From contig CM042541.1 of assembly GCA_023630585.1 (NCBI GenBank), positions 9,953,501 to 10,017,500 on the forward strand: a stretch of 64,000 nt of DNA. Direction: 5' to 3'. How positions within the stretch are numbered: the stretch's first letter is position 1; the number at the start of each line of letters is the position of its first letter. This DNA is from Cranoglanis bouderius. Taxonomy: Eukaryota > Chordata > Actinopteri > Siluriformes > Cranoglanididae. The translations under genes were made by a program, and so were the position numbers. Under the pieces are notes generated by a model. That model searched no databases and was not told the DNA's origin. It saw only the letters and a list, made by a program, of their open reading frames with translations. This document shows, one piece after another, positions 34,354 to 44,586 of this stretch.

Positions 34354-34717
34354 TGTAATTATCATTCATTTATGTGTATTTATTTAGTATAATAGACGAG
34401 TGTGTGTGAAAGAGAGCTACAGTATTAACAGTAATAAGTAATAACTCGTCAGTAACTCACGCTGGGGTCACACTGAGATCTGATTGGCTGGTTACGTCAC
34501 TGCTGTGGCTTTCTGAGTTATCGTTCGTCTCCACGGCCTGGACAGTAGAAGCAGCATTGACCTCTGTGACGACCTCCTGACCTCCAGCTTTGACCCCCGC
34601 ATCATTACTGAGGTCAGCAGGAGTCTCATTCCCCTGAGGAGTTTCTCGAGATGTCGCTGCAGCTCTGCCCGTGGGCTTCACGTTGGGCCGCACGCTGATC
34701 CTCGACCTGCGAATCAT
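16509..34717 (-). CDS. bdp1: Transcription factor TFIIIB component B'' (BDP1)
   Basis: BDP1 joins BRF1 and TBP to form TFIIIB, which recruits RNA polymerase III to tRNA, 5S and U6 promoters in the nucleus. My spliced model has 27 coding exons, joins in frame and gives about 1,783 codons, shorter than human BDP1 (about 2,600 aa, from memory). Supporting features are the N terminus MIRRSRISVRPNVKP, a SANT/Myb block with FERGSTTTYSSFRK and FLAISMVGTDFSMIGQLFPH, KPKPNL motifs typical of BDP1, an acidic LTLRAS...VFVPMGLRS segment, RPGRRPKGFLSF, and the C terminus YFFNDIF. The start at 34717 follows an acceptor-like cag and gives the conserved N terminus, so a 5' UTR exon should lie upstream. Introns hold several transposons. 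The least certain joint is exon 18/19. Confidence 0.95.
18095..18436 (-). repeat. coding minisatellite in bdp1 exon 25
   Basis: About ten tandem copies of an 11-12-residue unit of the form SSSAILDKEEA, with Ile/Phe, Asp/Gly and Glu/Gln variants. The DNA unit is about 33-36 bp (ggctgatgatgaagcttct on the plus strand). All copies are in frame with bdp1, with lengths in multiples of three. Confidence 0.9.
19170..19445 (+). repeat. copy of the window-wide MITE-like repeat (bdp1 intron 23)
   Basis: Shares gacactggagactccttcca, tgagccgttactat and gaccaatcacaatccagaat with copies at 36375-36560, 42515-42960 and 44738-45065. It resembles teleost palindromic MITEs of the Angel kind; the name is not certain. 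Confidence 0.6.
19481..20007 (+). mobile_element. BED-finger hAT-type short element, copy 1
   Basis: The ends are inverted (tagggctgggcggtatga and tcataccgcccacccctа-type end at 20007). The interior has an open frame at 19666-19896 starting MEKDKHAGEEVP that reaches a partial BED zinc finger (SVVWTWFEF, then NLFNHLRMKH). The second cysteine of the finger is replaced in this copy (CKLSRK). There is no catalytic domain, so it would depend on a transposase elsewhere. It lies in bdp1 intron 23. Confidence 0.8.
20785..20970. repeat. minisatellite of about 6-12 bp units
   Basis: Tandem gttcccagttccaa units grade into ggtcccagtccg and ggttcctgtcca units. It lies in the cargo between the two BED-finger hAT copies. 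Confidence 0.85.
21780..22112. repeat. common teleost interspersed repeat
   Basis: The right end aaatcctggagggactgtta and the ttgcagaaaactacttgaat start match from memory a fish repeat whose other strand begins cagtccctccagga. It is non-coding and lies inside the cargo of the composite hAT structure. Confidence 0.45.
22756..23294 (+). mobile_element. BED-finger hAT-type short element, copy 2
   Basis: Closely related to copy 1, in the same orientation. The ends are tagggcttggcggtatga and tcataccacccaccccta. The BED finger is complete here (VVWTWFGF, CKLCRANV, STSSLFYHLKMKH), but the reading frame shifts between the MEKDKHAGEEVP start and the finger. No catalytic domain. Confidence 0.8.
24775..24845. 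repeat. A/T homopolymer and (AT)n tracts
   Basis: Poly-A, poly-T, then (CA)n and (AT)n, in the intron before bdp1 exon 19. Confidence 0.85.
25097..25642. mobile_element. MITE with 'cgatatcgg'-type ends
   Basis: The left end tagagatcaactgataatcag and right end atcggtcatctctag are inverted. The interior is full of tatcggtt motifs. This matches from memory a very common fish hAT-type MITE (agaggtcgaccgatatcgg). It lies in bdp1 intron 18. A partial relative lies at 43165-43258. Confidence 0.6.
26952..29900 (-). CDS. bdp1: bdp1 exons 11-17: acidic middle region
   Basis: Exons: 11, 29900-29837; 12, 29614-29470 (LDSVEKEIESFGVKPVRRW, weak donor aat|GTACTG); 13, 28541-28474 (DLTTIQEHILNKP); 14, 28364-28010 (acidic, LTLRASATEDEEDEEEEYG then VFVPMGLRS and VEETMEE); 15, 27622-27494 (LDISVNVPDV); 16, 27180-27144 (DVIEFLAPDDME); 17, 27032-26952. 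The LTLRAS to NVPDV order is the same as in vertebrate BDP1. Exon 17 ends ACAG|GCAAGA, another possible GC donor. A weaker GT donor six bases earlier (26958) also keeps the phase. Confidence 0.82.
28650..29350. repeat. (ATCC)n-rich degenerate tetranucleotide array
   Basis: About 700 bases of ccatccatc and variants (tctatcc, catcaatc), in bdp1 intron 12. Open frames there are repeat artefacts. Confidence 0.9.
30010..30195. repeat. degenerate (CAGA)n array
   Basis: Repeated agacagacagaca and tagatatagagaatg blocks in bdp1 intron 10. Confidence 0.8.
30343..34717 (-). CDS. bdp1: bdp1 exons 1-10: N terminus and SANT domain
   Basis: Exon limits by splice sites and phase: 1, 34717-34461; 2, 34256-33467 (Ser/Thr/Pro-rich, ends KKLRELLKKEMNKEK); 3, 33291-33173 (KMTMRELIYYLP); 4, 32670-32611; 5, 32439-32305 (acidic, PRVKVAEDGSLIIDEE); 6, 31986-31853; 7, 31753-31659; 8, 31056-31002; 9, 30751-30620; 10, 30525-30343 (basic, RKRKRK). 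Exons 6-8 form the SANT domain that contacts TFIIIB partners and DNA, and they are the best conserved part. The exon 9 donor is GC (gag|GCGAGT). No GT donor nearby keeps the frame with exon 10, so a GC-AG intron is the best model. Confidence 0.88.
31145..31300 (+). repeat. copy of a repeat with 'taagaggaataaaacact'
   Basis: The stretch cattaaatgtaactataaat then gtggtataagaggaataaaa recurs at 32080-32235 and 49995-50170, and in part (other strand) at 16850-16915. All copies are non-coding, probably one MITE family. Confidence 0.6.
32715..33150. repeat. minisatellite in bdp1 intron 3
   Basis: About ten imperfect units of roughly 40-45 bp with the core gaaggaggtgtggcctgtgt followed by gtctgtcagtc. 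The array ends just before exon 3. Confidence 0.85.
34266..34348. repeat. (AT)n microsatellite next to the bdp1 exon 2 acceptor
   Basis: More than 70 bases of alternating AT, separated from the exon 2 acceptor only by a short poly-T (on the minus strand). Confidence 0.9.
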
Positions 34718-35894
34718 CCTTACCTGCTGGAAAATAAAATGAAAATAAATAATAAAACTTGATGAGTAACTTAAGGTTAAAATGTGAAAAAAAGACGAAT
34801 TAATTCAATTTAAGGTACCTGTGAATAATGCAATAATAATAATAGTAATAATATTAATAATAACAATAATAATAAACAGTGGATGATGGTTAGAATAAAA
34901 AAAAAACTCATCTGGATGGAAATGAATATTTTCACCAAAAGCAGCAATAATAAAAAAAAAATCCCTTTTTTTCAGGTAAAATCACTGAATACTCTGATTT
35001 GGTAGAAAAATGCAATGCAATTACCAGCAACTTTACTTCACAACCTGCAGCCTAAACAAAACTATGCGCTAAAATCTATTGTTTTGTTGTTGTTGTTCAT
35101 CCGGCATATTTCCTATTAAATCCATCTCTGATCTGATTAATTCGGAGTCGATAAAACGGTCATTACTGTCATCATTACTGTCATCTTCATGGTATTAATG
35201 ATCATCTGTCACGTGCAATAATAAATAAAGCAATGCTGTCACGTGCAGAAATAAATAAAGATTTAAAGATATATGTAGATAATAATACTTAAAACATAGC
35301 TTCTAAATTCAGCAAATATATTAAACTGTTTATAATAGTAGCGCATTCAGTTTATTTCATAATGACTATAATATTCTGCTGATGTTATTTTTAAGCATGA
35401 AGTAACGCTAACTCAGTTAGCCACCAATCGGCTAGATACTTCTTGCAGACAGCAAACTAAGCTAATATTCTAAAAACAGGTTACATAAATAACGCTTCAA
35501 CATTATTAATACATTTAAAAACCACTTACTTTATTATTAGTATATTTCTGTTATAATATCCATTTATCACGTACAAAAAAAAAAATAAAGCAGGAGGTTT
35601 ACTGCACTTTCCGACAGCAATGCGTGAACACGGCCATCATAGACCCGTATTTAGAAACGTCATTTCCGCTTCCCGCGTGTCAACTGGGTTGCGCTCCAAA
35701 TAGCGCAATTTTTCTTTCTAATCATATATCAGGTCAAAAATAATATCTATATACCGCTCAAAGGTGTATCTATAAGTTTTATATACCAGATATATCCTGC
35801 ATATACTCAACAGAATAGCTAGAGAAGAAAGTAGGCTAACACACTCGCTAGCACCAAACAGAGCCCTGAATGTCGTCATTTCCGCTTGCGAGAC
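34718..35894. promoter_or_regulatory. shared divergent promoter region of bdp1 and dtwd2
   Basis: The two start codons lie 1.2 kb apart on opposite strands. The 14-mer cgtcatttccgctt occurs twice in the same orientation, at 35658-35671 and 35874-35887, the second ending 7 bases before the dtwd2 start codon. The core ttccgc is close to an ETS-family site (ggaa on the other strand). The stretch 35600-35720 is the most GC-rich and probably holds the bdp1 first exon or start. There is no clear TATA box. Confidence 0.5.
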
Positions 35895-37913
35895 ATGTCT
35901 GACGCTCCATCTTCACATTGTGCTGTTAGTGAAGATTGCACTCCGGTTTCAGGTGAAGTATCAGCTCAGGAAGAAGATCCCGAAGGTTTTGCAGATTTAT
36001 CCGAGCTGCCTGTTGAAGTTAGTGAGAGGAGACCGACTTGTTTACGATGCTGGTGAGGTTTTCTATTTTATTATCATCACCTCTGCAGCTAGCAAGCTAA
36101 TTGGCACGGTAATGCTACCTGGATCCAGGTGTTTAATCATTCAGGCGCTGGCACTGAGGCTGCAGGTGAAGCTGAATAAATGAGATGTTTTACAGCTGCT
36201 TTGTGCTGTTAAAAAAAAAAAAAGACAACAGCTGTGTGTTAGTGTTGAAATCAGCTAAAATAACAAAACAAGTCCATTCTGAAGTCTCTGATCTTATGTC
36301 AGCTTGAGTATATAACCTCTTTATATCTCTTATAATCTTTATAGAGCATAAATGTGTTGTTTAATTTCATGTACAGTTTTATCTCTGACTGTTACACTGG
36401 AGACTCATTCCATAAATATTAAATAAACGTCTCCTTTACAGAAAACTTCACCACATCAACGATTACACACGTTTTTTAATCCATTTTAAAAACCTGGAGC
36501 ATCCAAAGTACAAGTCCATGTGAATGAGCTCTTAGTATAGAAACAAAGTATGATTGTTGTGGTGTGAATCGTTGTGTTTTCCCGCTCCCAGCCGTCCGGT
36601 GAAGGTGTGTCTGTGTCCGTTTCTCCCCGCCGAGCCGCTGAACGTCTCCACCTGCCTGTACATCGTTCAGCATCCTGCGGAGGTCAGTGTATTTTCCCCC
36701 ACAGCATTAGATGGAACATGATACAGTTCTGTGTCACAAACACAGTTCAACTCGTTCATTCACAATGTGCTGATGTTGTATTTTATGGCAATCAAAACGG
36801 TTTCTTGCTGCCCTGCCCTCTCAGGAGAGTCGAGTGCTCCGTACCGTCCCCCTGCTGGCCGCCTGCTTACCTAAAGGCAAATGTAAAGTCCTGATTGGAA
36901 GACGGTTCAGCGAAGAGAGGTACTGTACGTCTCCTCGCAGTTATTCTCCCCAGAGTTATTCTCTGTCATATTAATGTATCGTAATCATGAAACTCCTCCT
37001 CCCCCACCCCCCTCAGACACACCGAGTTAGCCGCCGTGTGCAGAGACGCACACACCGTCGTCCTGTATCCCGGATCTGACGCCGAAAACCTGGAGGACAT
37101 GGACGCGGACTTCGCCGCCACTCCTCACAACGTCATTATTATAGACGGCACGTGGAGCCAAGCCAAGGACATGTTCCTCAGAAACGCTCTGTTCCACTTA
37201 CCCAAACAGGTATGACTTCCTGACACCACAGCAATTTAATTTATCAGCCATTTTTATTTAATAAAGAGAGCCATATCATACCTGTGAATGAGCTTTTACT
37301 GTAGAAACGATGACGATAAGAGAATCTCGGACGTGAAATGAAGCCTGTGTGTTTTGCAGGTGCAGTTAAACAGCGCCCCGTCCAGTCAGTACGTGATCCG
37401 CACTCAGCCCACCAACATGTGCCTGTCCACACTCGAGTGTGCTGCTGTCACTCTGTCCATTATGGAGAAAAACCAAGCCATACAGGAGGTGGGTAGGGAA
37501 TACGGGCGTGTCCCCAACGCATACATGGGTAACTCTGTGTAGTAAAGCAACAAATCTGAATGATTAGCATTGTCTCTTAAAATCACTGAGGTTCTACTGG
37601 GAACTCTGACTAGACATTGTAAGAGTTAAAATCATCTAAACTGGTTGAGAGAGAGAGAGTGTGTTCAGTGCGATGCTTGCTCTACCTTGTAACAATGATT
37701 ATTCACTTCCTGCATCGTTGATGCCTCACTTCCTGTGTGCAGGTTCTCCTGAGGCCTCTGCGAGCTCTGTGTTCGTTCCAGCTGCAGCACGGTGCTCAGG
37801 TTCACCACAGCAAAGAACATCTGCTGAAGAGCGGCCTGTACGATAAACCCCTGCCCAAGAACAAGCGCAAGATCAAGAGGATGCAGAAACTCATCACCAA
37901 CCAGGACGTCTGA
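35895..37913 (+). CDS. dtwd2: tRNA-uridine aminocarboxypropyltransferase 2 (DTWD2)
   Basis: DTWD2 transfers an aminocarboxypropyl group from S-adenosylmethionine to uridine to make acp3U in tRNA. Exons: 35895-36052, 36592-36682, 36825-36919, 37017-37209, 37360-37488 and 37743-37913. All have GT-AG borders, the phases close, and the product is 278 aa (human about 298, from memory). The order is typical: ELPVE..ERRPTC near residue 45, a CxxC..CxC cysteine group (CLRC, VCLCPF), LRTVPLLAACLPKGKCKVLIGRRFSEER, the DTW core IIIDGTWSQAKD, QYVIRTQPTNMCLSTLECAA, and the basic C terminus KNKRKIKRMQKL. All key motifs are present, so it looks functional. The start gives a short, poorly conserved leader. 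Confidence 0.96.
36375..36560 (+). repeat. copy of the window-wide MITE-like repeat (dtwd2 intron 1)
   Basis: Contains gttacactggagactcattc, tccatgtgaatgagct and tagtatagaaac, as in the stard4 intron copies. A shorter piece lies at about 37255-37320 in intron 4. Confidence 0.6.
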
Positions 37914-38272
37914 GTACGACCAGGATGTCCAACTATCCGACTATCTAGCTACAACCAGAATGTCTGAATATCTGACTAAAACCAGAATGTCCAACTATCT
38001 GACCTCGACCGGGACGTCAGACTATGACCGGGACATCAGACTATGACTGGGACAGCAGACTGCAACCCAGACATCCGGCTATCTGGTTACTACCAGGACA
38101 TCTGACTATCCAACTAAGACCGGGACGTCTGACTAGGACCTGGACGTCCAACTAAGACCAGGATGTCTGACTATGACTAAGGTGTTCGTTGACAACTGGG
38201 ACGTCCGACTGTCCGACTAGGACCGTGATGTCCGACTAGGACTGGGACGTCTGATGTATGTATGACTACGGC
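37899..38272 (+). repeat. 19-bp minisatellite starting in the dtwd2 stop region
   Basis: About 16 imperfect units of 19 bp of the form gaccgggacgtctgactag, some extended to 27 bp by an extra tatccgac-like block. The first unit, aaccaggacgtctgagtac, contains the last four codons and stop of dtwd2. The array therefore forms the start of the 3' UTR. Confidence 0.85.
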
Positions 38273-38698
38273 TGCAGGAGCAGAAACATACCCTAGATTT
38301 TTAAATATTTAACTTCTGTAGATTTCTTTTTGTTAAGCAATGTGATGATCAGGAAGGTTTTGTTTACTGCTGGAACACTAAACTACAAAGTTAATCACTG
38401 ACAACATCTGCATCTGAAGTTAAATGCTGGAAAAACCTATGACTGAAGGTCCTTTGAAGGCTTTTTGTATCTTTAAGCATTGAGATCGGATTTCGGTGCT
38501 GTTTTGTTGTAGTGTATTCCCTCAAGAATGTACAGGACCGTAATAATTCATAATTTTAAAGTACATACTCTGTTCTGACACCAGCTGGTTTTAATATAAC
38601 TAAACCTCGCTGCTTCTGTGAATTGTTTCTCTGTTGTTTTCTTAAAGACTGTTTTTTTTTTTTTTATTAAACTATAGAATTTGACCTCATTTTCCTGG

Positions 38699-38704
38699 AA
38701 TAAA
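38699..38704 (+). terminator. likely dtwd2 poly(A) signal
   Basis: AATAAA about 790 bases after the dtwd2 stop, followed by a T/GT-rich stretch (tttgtattgtgagt). Confidence 0.5.
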
Positions 38705-39367
38705 TGATTTTATAAAGATTTGTATTGTGAGTCAGAAGTGAATATTGCCTTTCATCAACCATCCCAACACTTGTTTGTTTTTGGCTTTTTTGTTTTGTTT
38801 TTTTACAACTCTAATATCTCTAGAAATGATAAATTAGAAATGTTAAATGTTTAAAATTCTTGTGATGTTTAGCTAGCTAGAATCTGTACACCTGGATCAA
38901 CCCTCATTATCTGATTTGTGTGGATGAAATCTTTTGGTCTTTGTGTGGCAATAATATTTGACAACTAGAATTAGAGCTTGAGAATTCAGATCTAGACATT
39001 CTCAATAAATATAGAAATATTTTATATGTACAAAAACACATATACACACACACTAATCTGGTAAAGTTACAGCTCATGAAATTAAACATAATTGGTAATT
39101 ATCCCGAAAATACAAATAAGTCGTATATTATAGCATAGTATAATGAACTTTAGAAAATATTACTAATTAGTAAAAAATTATTATAAGTATTAAACACATA
39201 TAAGTGTTAAGCAGCTTTAAAAAATAAAATGTGTTTTATCAAAATATTCAAGACAATAAGAATGTTATTCATCTTGTAGCATAAAAATATCTTTAAAATA
39301 AATCTCATTCATCAATTTCCTCAGTATGCAGAAAATATCTGTTCATCTCAAATTATTTTTGTGTATA

Positions 39368-40952
39368 CAGTGAGGGAAAAAAGTATTTGATCCCCTGCTG
39401 ATTTTGTACGTTTGCCCACTGACAAAGAAATGATCAGTCTATAATTTTAATGGTAGGTGTATTTTAACAGTGAGAGACAGAATAACAACAATAAATCCAG
39501 AAAAACACATTTCAAAAAAGTTATAAATTGATTATGATTATTAATGAGTGAAATAAGTATTTGATCCCCTATCAATCAGCAAGATTTCTGGCTCCCAGGT
39601 GTCTTTTACACAGGTAATGAGCTGAGATTAGGAGCACTCTCTTAAAGGGAGTGCTCCTAATCTCAGCTTGTTACCTGTATAAAAGACACCTGTCCACAGA
39701 AGCAATCAATCAATCAGATTCCAAACTCTCCACCATGGCCAAGACCAAAGAGCTGTCCAAGGATGTCAGGGACAAGATTGTAGACCTACACAAGGCTGGG
39801 ATGAGCTACAAGACCATCGCCAAGCATCTTGGTGAGAAGGTGACAACAGATGGTGCGATTATTCATAAATGGAAGAAACACAAAATAACTGTCAGTCTCC
39901 CTCGGTCTGGGGCTCCATGCAAGATCTCACCTCGTGGAGTTTCAGTGATCATGAGAACGGTGAGGAATCAGCCCAGAACTACACGGGAGGATCTTGTTAA
40001 TGATCTCAAGGCAGCTGGGACCATAGTCACCAAGAAAACAATTGGTTACACACTACACCGTGAAGGACTGAAATCCTGCAGCGCCCGCAAGGTCCCCCTG
40101 CTCAAGAAAGCACATGTACAGGCCCGTCTGAAGTTTGCCTGAATGATTCAGAGGAGAACTGGGTGAAAGTGTTGTGGTCAGATGAGAGCAAAATCAAGCT
40201 CTTTGGCATCAACTCAACTCGCCGTGTTTGGAGGAGGAGGAATGCTGCCTATGACCCCAAGAACACCATCCCCACCGTCAAACATGGAGGTGGGAACATT
40301 ATGCTTTGGGGGTGTTTTTCTGCTAAGGGGACAAGACAACTGCACCGCATCAAAGGGACGATGGACGGGGCCATGTACCGTTAAATCTTGGGTGAGAACC
40401 TCCTTCCCTCAGCCAGGGCATTGAAAATGGGTCGTGGATGGGTATTCCAGCATGACAATGACCCAAAACACACAGCCAAGGCAACAAAGGAGTGGCTCAA
40501 GAAGAAGCACATTAAGGTCCTGGAGTGGCCTAGCCAGTCTCCAGACCTTAATCCCATAGAAAATCTGTGGAGAGAGCTGAAGGTTCGAGTTGCCAAATGT
40601 CAGCCTCGAGACCTTAATGATTTGGAGAGGATCTGCAAAGAGGAGTGGGACAAAATCCCTCCTGAGATGTGTGCAAACCTGGTGGCCAACTACAAGAAAC
40701 GTCTGACCTCTGTGATTACCAACAAGGGTTTTGCCACCAAGTACTAAGTCGAAGGGGTCAAATATTTATTTCACTCATTAAAATGCAAATCAATTTATAA
40801 CTTTTTTTGAAATGCGTTTTCTGGATTTTTTTGTTGTTATTCTGTCTCTCACTGTTAAAATACACCTACCATTAAAATTATACACTGATCATTTCTTTGT
40901 CAGTGGGCAAATGTACAAAATCAGCAGAGGATCAAATACTTTCCCCCCCACT
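39368..40952 (+). mobile_element. Tc1/mariner-like element 3, nearly intact
   Basis: Long inverted terminal repeats begin cagtgaggg and end ccccccact, with gtgagagacagaataacaac near 39470 and its complement near 40836-40857. The left end is flanked by TA and the right end runs into an (AT)n tract. The transposase gene has only two visible lesions. The similarity of the repeats suggests recent activity. Confidence 0.9.
39735..40747 (+). pseudogene. Tc1-like transposase, two lesions (element 3)
   Basis: It starts MAKTKELSKDVRDKIVDLHK (paired-like DNA-binding domain). The second helix-turn-helix region follows (VSVIMRTVRNQPRTTRED). After a short deletion and frameshift at 40140, the catalytic part follows with LWSDESK, QHDNDPKHTAK and SPDLNPIENLW (DD34E), ending ATKY at 40747. 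A TAA at 40382-40384 interrupts the frame within MYR..ILGEN. Apart from these two points the frame is open and normal in length (about 340 aa). Confidence 0.9.
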
Positions 40953-41299
40953 ATATATATATATATATATATAATATATATTAATTGTGACATCCATACT
41001 AACATAAATGCAACAGTTTTTAAGCTTTCCTGTTGTTTACCAGTCTGAAAATGTTTATTAGAGAGACCAAATCGATTAAGAAAAGATTATATGATTAAAT
41101 GTGGGGATTATTCTGAAAAATCTGCACTAGTATATATAATATTCATAATATTCACCCATTAAAACCATAATATTCACAATGCAATTTTTCAGTATACAAA
41201 TCTTTAACATAGTAAAACAAAACATAGTACATTTTACATAACTTTATATAGATAAAGAGAAAAACAAAAGAAAATTTAGACTTTTCATCTCAATATAAA

Positions 41300-42093
41300 A
41301 TTTACTTCCGGGATCGTTGATAACGTGGCGTTGGTCAGAATAACGGATTTATTCTTGTTTCTGTTTCGCCCTCTAGTGGACCAGCGCGGTGTTGCAGTTT
41401 GTTCCGTTGACCAAAAATCATCCGACGAGTTGTTTAACCAACCAGACTCTACATTTCAGTAACATGCGTGACAATGAACGAATCATCAATCAGGATGCAC
41501 GTCCGTGGGCGGGACCTTTGATTTTGATTGGTTGTTGGTGTAACTGCCGAAAATACGGACGGATCAGTCATTGATTCTTGTACGTACTTTTGGTTAGATT
41601 TGCGATGTAAACGGCGAAAAAATATGCATTAATAATAATAATAATTAAAAAAAAGATTGAAAGAAGATTATCGAGGTTATCAGATAAAAGGTATTTAACA
41701 TTAATGTGAATTAAAGATTTATCAGACGTGATTCGTGAAAACGATTCATTTGAATCATTTTGATAATCAGTGTTTTGGTGTTATTTCTGTCTTAACACAC
41801 TTGCACTCTGTTTATTCTCATTTACTCTAAAACATCCATCATGGTGTTAAATACAGTGTAAACAAGGTGTTAGCACGTGTTAAAGATGATAAAATATTTA
41901 ATACAATATTACTGCATTACATAATCAGGAGGAAAGTTCAGGTTGAAGGTCAGGACTTTACTCTCCTGCAGTTATTTACTCCAGTTTGTTTTTCCTCCTT
42001 CCTGCTTGTTTGTTTGTATCTTGGTGTATTTTTCTTCAATAAGCGCTCCATTTCTCTGTTCTCTGTTTATTATCATGAAACTGTCTTTCTCAG
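41300..42093 (+). promoter_or_regulatory. region upstream of stard4
   Basis: It contains an ETS-like acttccgg at 41308 and an inverted CCAAT box (gattggttg) near 41527. The stard4 start codon is 16 bases into an exon with acceptor ctttctcag at 42093, so a 5' UTR exon should lie in this region. I cannot place its donor. Confidence 0.35.
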
Positions 42094-42109
42094 GATTATC
42101 ATCAGGATC

Positions 42110-44546
42110 ATGGGCAGTTTGCCGGACGTCACTGAGCTGAGAACACGGCTGGAGAACACTCTGATATCTTACCATAATCTGGAAGAGAAGGAGTGGAACG
42201 TGGCAAAGAAATCGGTTTGTGTTTGTATTTTATATACTAATTTTTCTTCTTCTTGCAGAATAATAACCTTTACACCAAATGTACTATAGCTCATCTTTGA
42301 TGTGCGGCTTTTGCTGATTTTAAATTTTTTCTGGATCTTTGAGACTGAACGATGTTGAAGTTTGATCCCTACAACACCACATCCCCAAGACTTTATTTTT
42401 CTTATACAACAGCAATTTACAGACGATTAAAATTTGAGCATTTTTTTAAATTAAAGAACATTGCATACTTTTTATCTGTTCACATGTCGGATATGTCGGT
42501 GAGACAAATTAGGGCCTGTTCTTACTTACGTTATAGCAGCTACATAAAAAACAGTCATTCCCTCACCAGCCTCTCTCTGTTTATTCTCTCTCTCTCTTGA
42601 AGTTAATACAATAAAAAACAAAAACGCAGCTTGTCATGTTACCGAGAAACCGCAAAGAAGCGTAAACTCCTCTGTCGGAAAACTTAAAGTTACAGCTTTA
42701 CCTCTGACTGTTACAAAGTGCTGACACTGGAGACTCCTTCCATAAACGTTAAATAAACATCTCCTTACAGAAAACTATTTTTAATCTGCTTATTATCAGC
42801 AGAGCGTCTGCCGTACACGTCCCTGTGAATGAGCTGTTACTATAGAAACGATAACGTATTAGAACGAGCGCATTAATATAAACCTACTGTCAGAGCTGCT
42901 GTTATAGAAAATTAATCAATGGCTGACGACCAATCACAATCCAGAATTCAGCAGGTGTAAAAGGTGATAATTATGAACGAAGATGTTGGGAACATTTCAG
43001 AAACAGAATGAGAGTGATTTTAGCAAAGCAAGATGAAAATCCTATTATTATTATTAACGTTACATTAACGTTAGATGAACCTTATTAACGTTTGTCAGTG
43101 ATAGTTTTTATTTCGCCTCTAGAGGCCGCTGTCGTACTGTATAATGACAGCGGACCCTTCTCAGTGTGGATTTTTGCCGATAACCCGATAGTTCCCGCAA
43201 TCAGTTATCGGTGCCGATTAATCTGCAAAACCGATCAATCGGTCGACCTCTAATCGGTACTGTTTATTTTTGTAATAACGTTCAGGAATATTTTACTTTG
43301 AGTGTTATGTTTTCATTCAGTATCAATTTTAAAAGCTATGGGTTGATTAATTGGTTATCGGCAGGTACCGCCCAACTTAGTTATAGGTATTGGTATTTTT
43401 TTTCTAAACAAAATTTCTGATTTATTTTTTCCTCTCTACAGAAAGATGTCACCGTTTGGAGGAAACCTTCATCAGAGTTCAGCGGCTTCCTGTGAGTCCG
43501 TCCTCCTCTCAGTTTGTGATTCGCTGAACTTTCTGAAAGTGAGGCTTTAAAGCATCAGCAAAAAAACTCATTTACACAGGAACCTGGTGTGACTCCGCCC
43601 ACTACAGTATCCACTCTGTGTGTTATTCATTATTCCTGATTAGTAACGATAACGTCCCGGTTTCTCCACCTGTGAGAAAACTCCAGCATACCATTTTTTA
43701 TACATTTTCCAGTTATTACGAAACCTTTACTCTGTCTGATTTGATCTGCTACTGTCCAAGTTACAGAAGAGGAAAAATAATTAAATGAGAAGATCTCTAA
43801 TCTGATCTGATTTAAAGTCACGTGCTTTGTATTGGACACACTATTATGATTGCAGTGTTCTGGAAATAAAGTCCTGATCCAGTAACGTGGTGATAAAAGA
43901 TTCCTGCTGGACTCTTGCTTGTTCACGGTCCTGAGATGCAAATATTTTTTTATTACTGATCATCCTGAGAGACTCACATCATCTGAGAAGGAGCTAAAAA
44001 TGAAACTTGTAGATGATTGTACAGTGATTTCGATAAATCTGAGCTGATGAGCTAATGCGTGGTTTAGATCTGCTCTTCCTGCTCGACATTGTTTAGTTTA
44101 TTTGTAATCGTAATTTGCACTAATGTGAATGTTGGTGACTTGTTGAAACGGCATCATTTGCTCGTATAATAGCTGACATTTGAACTGATACCTTGCATGC
44201 AGGTACAAGGTGGAGGGCTTGGTGATGGAGAAGCCGTACAGGATAGTGGACTACATTCGGCCGGGACCGTATCGATTACAGTGGGACAGTCTGATGACCA
44301 CCATGGACATCGTGCAAACTCTAGACAAGGTTCAAAATAAATAAAAAAAACATTTAAATTAGTGCTTAGCTTAGTGTCCTCGTCTCACTATCACATGATA
44401 TCCACCAGTCATTGATTGCTAAAATGACTGAAATTATATCATGATAAGTAATGAATAAAATCGCTCTAAGATATTAAGCTATCTAAAAAAAGAAGATCAG
44501 ACTTGTGATTTAATTTGGGTTCATGTGATTGTGATTTTGTGTGTGT

Positions 44547-44586
<40 letters not shown>

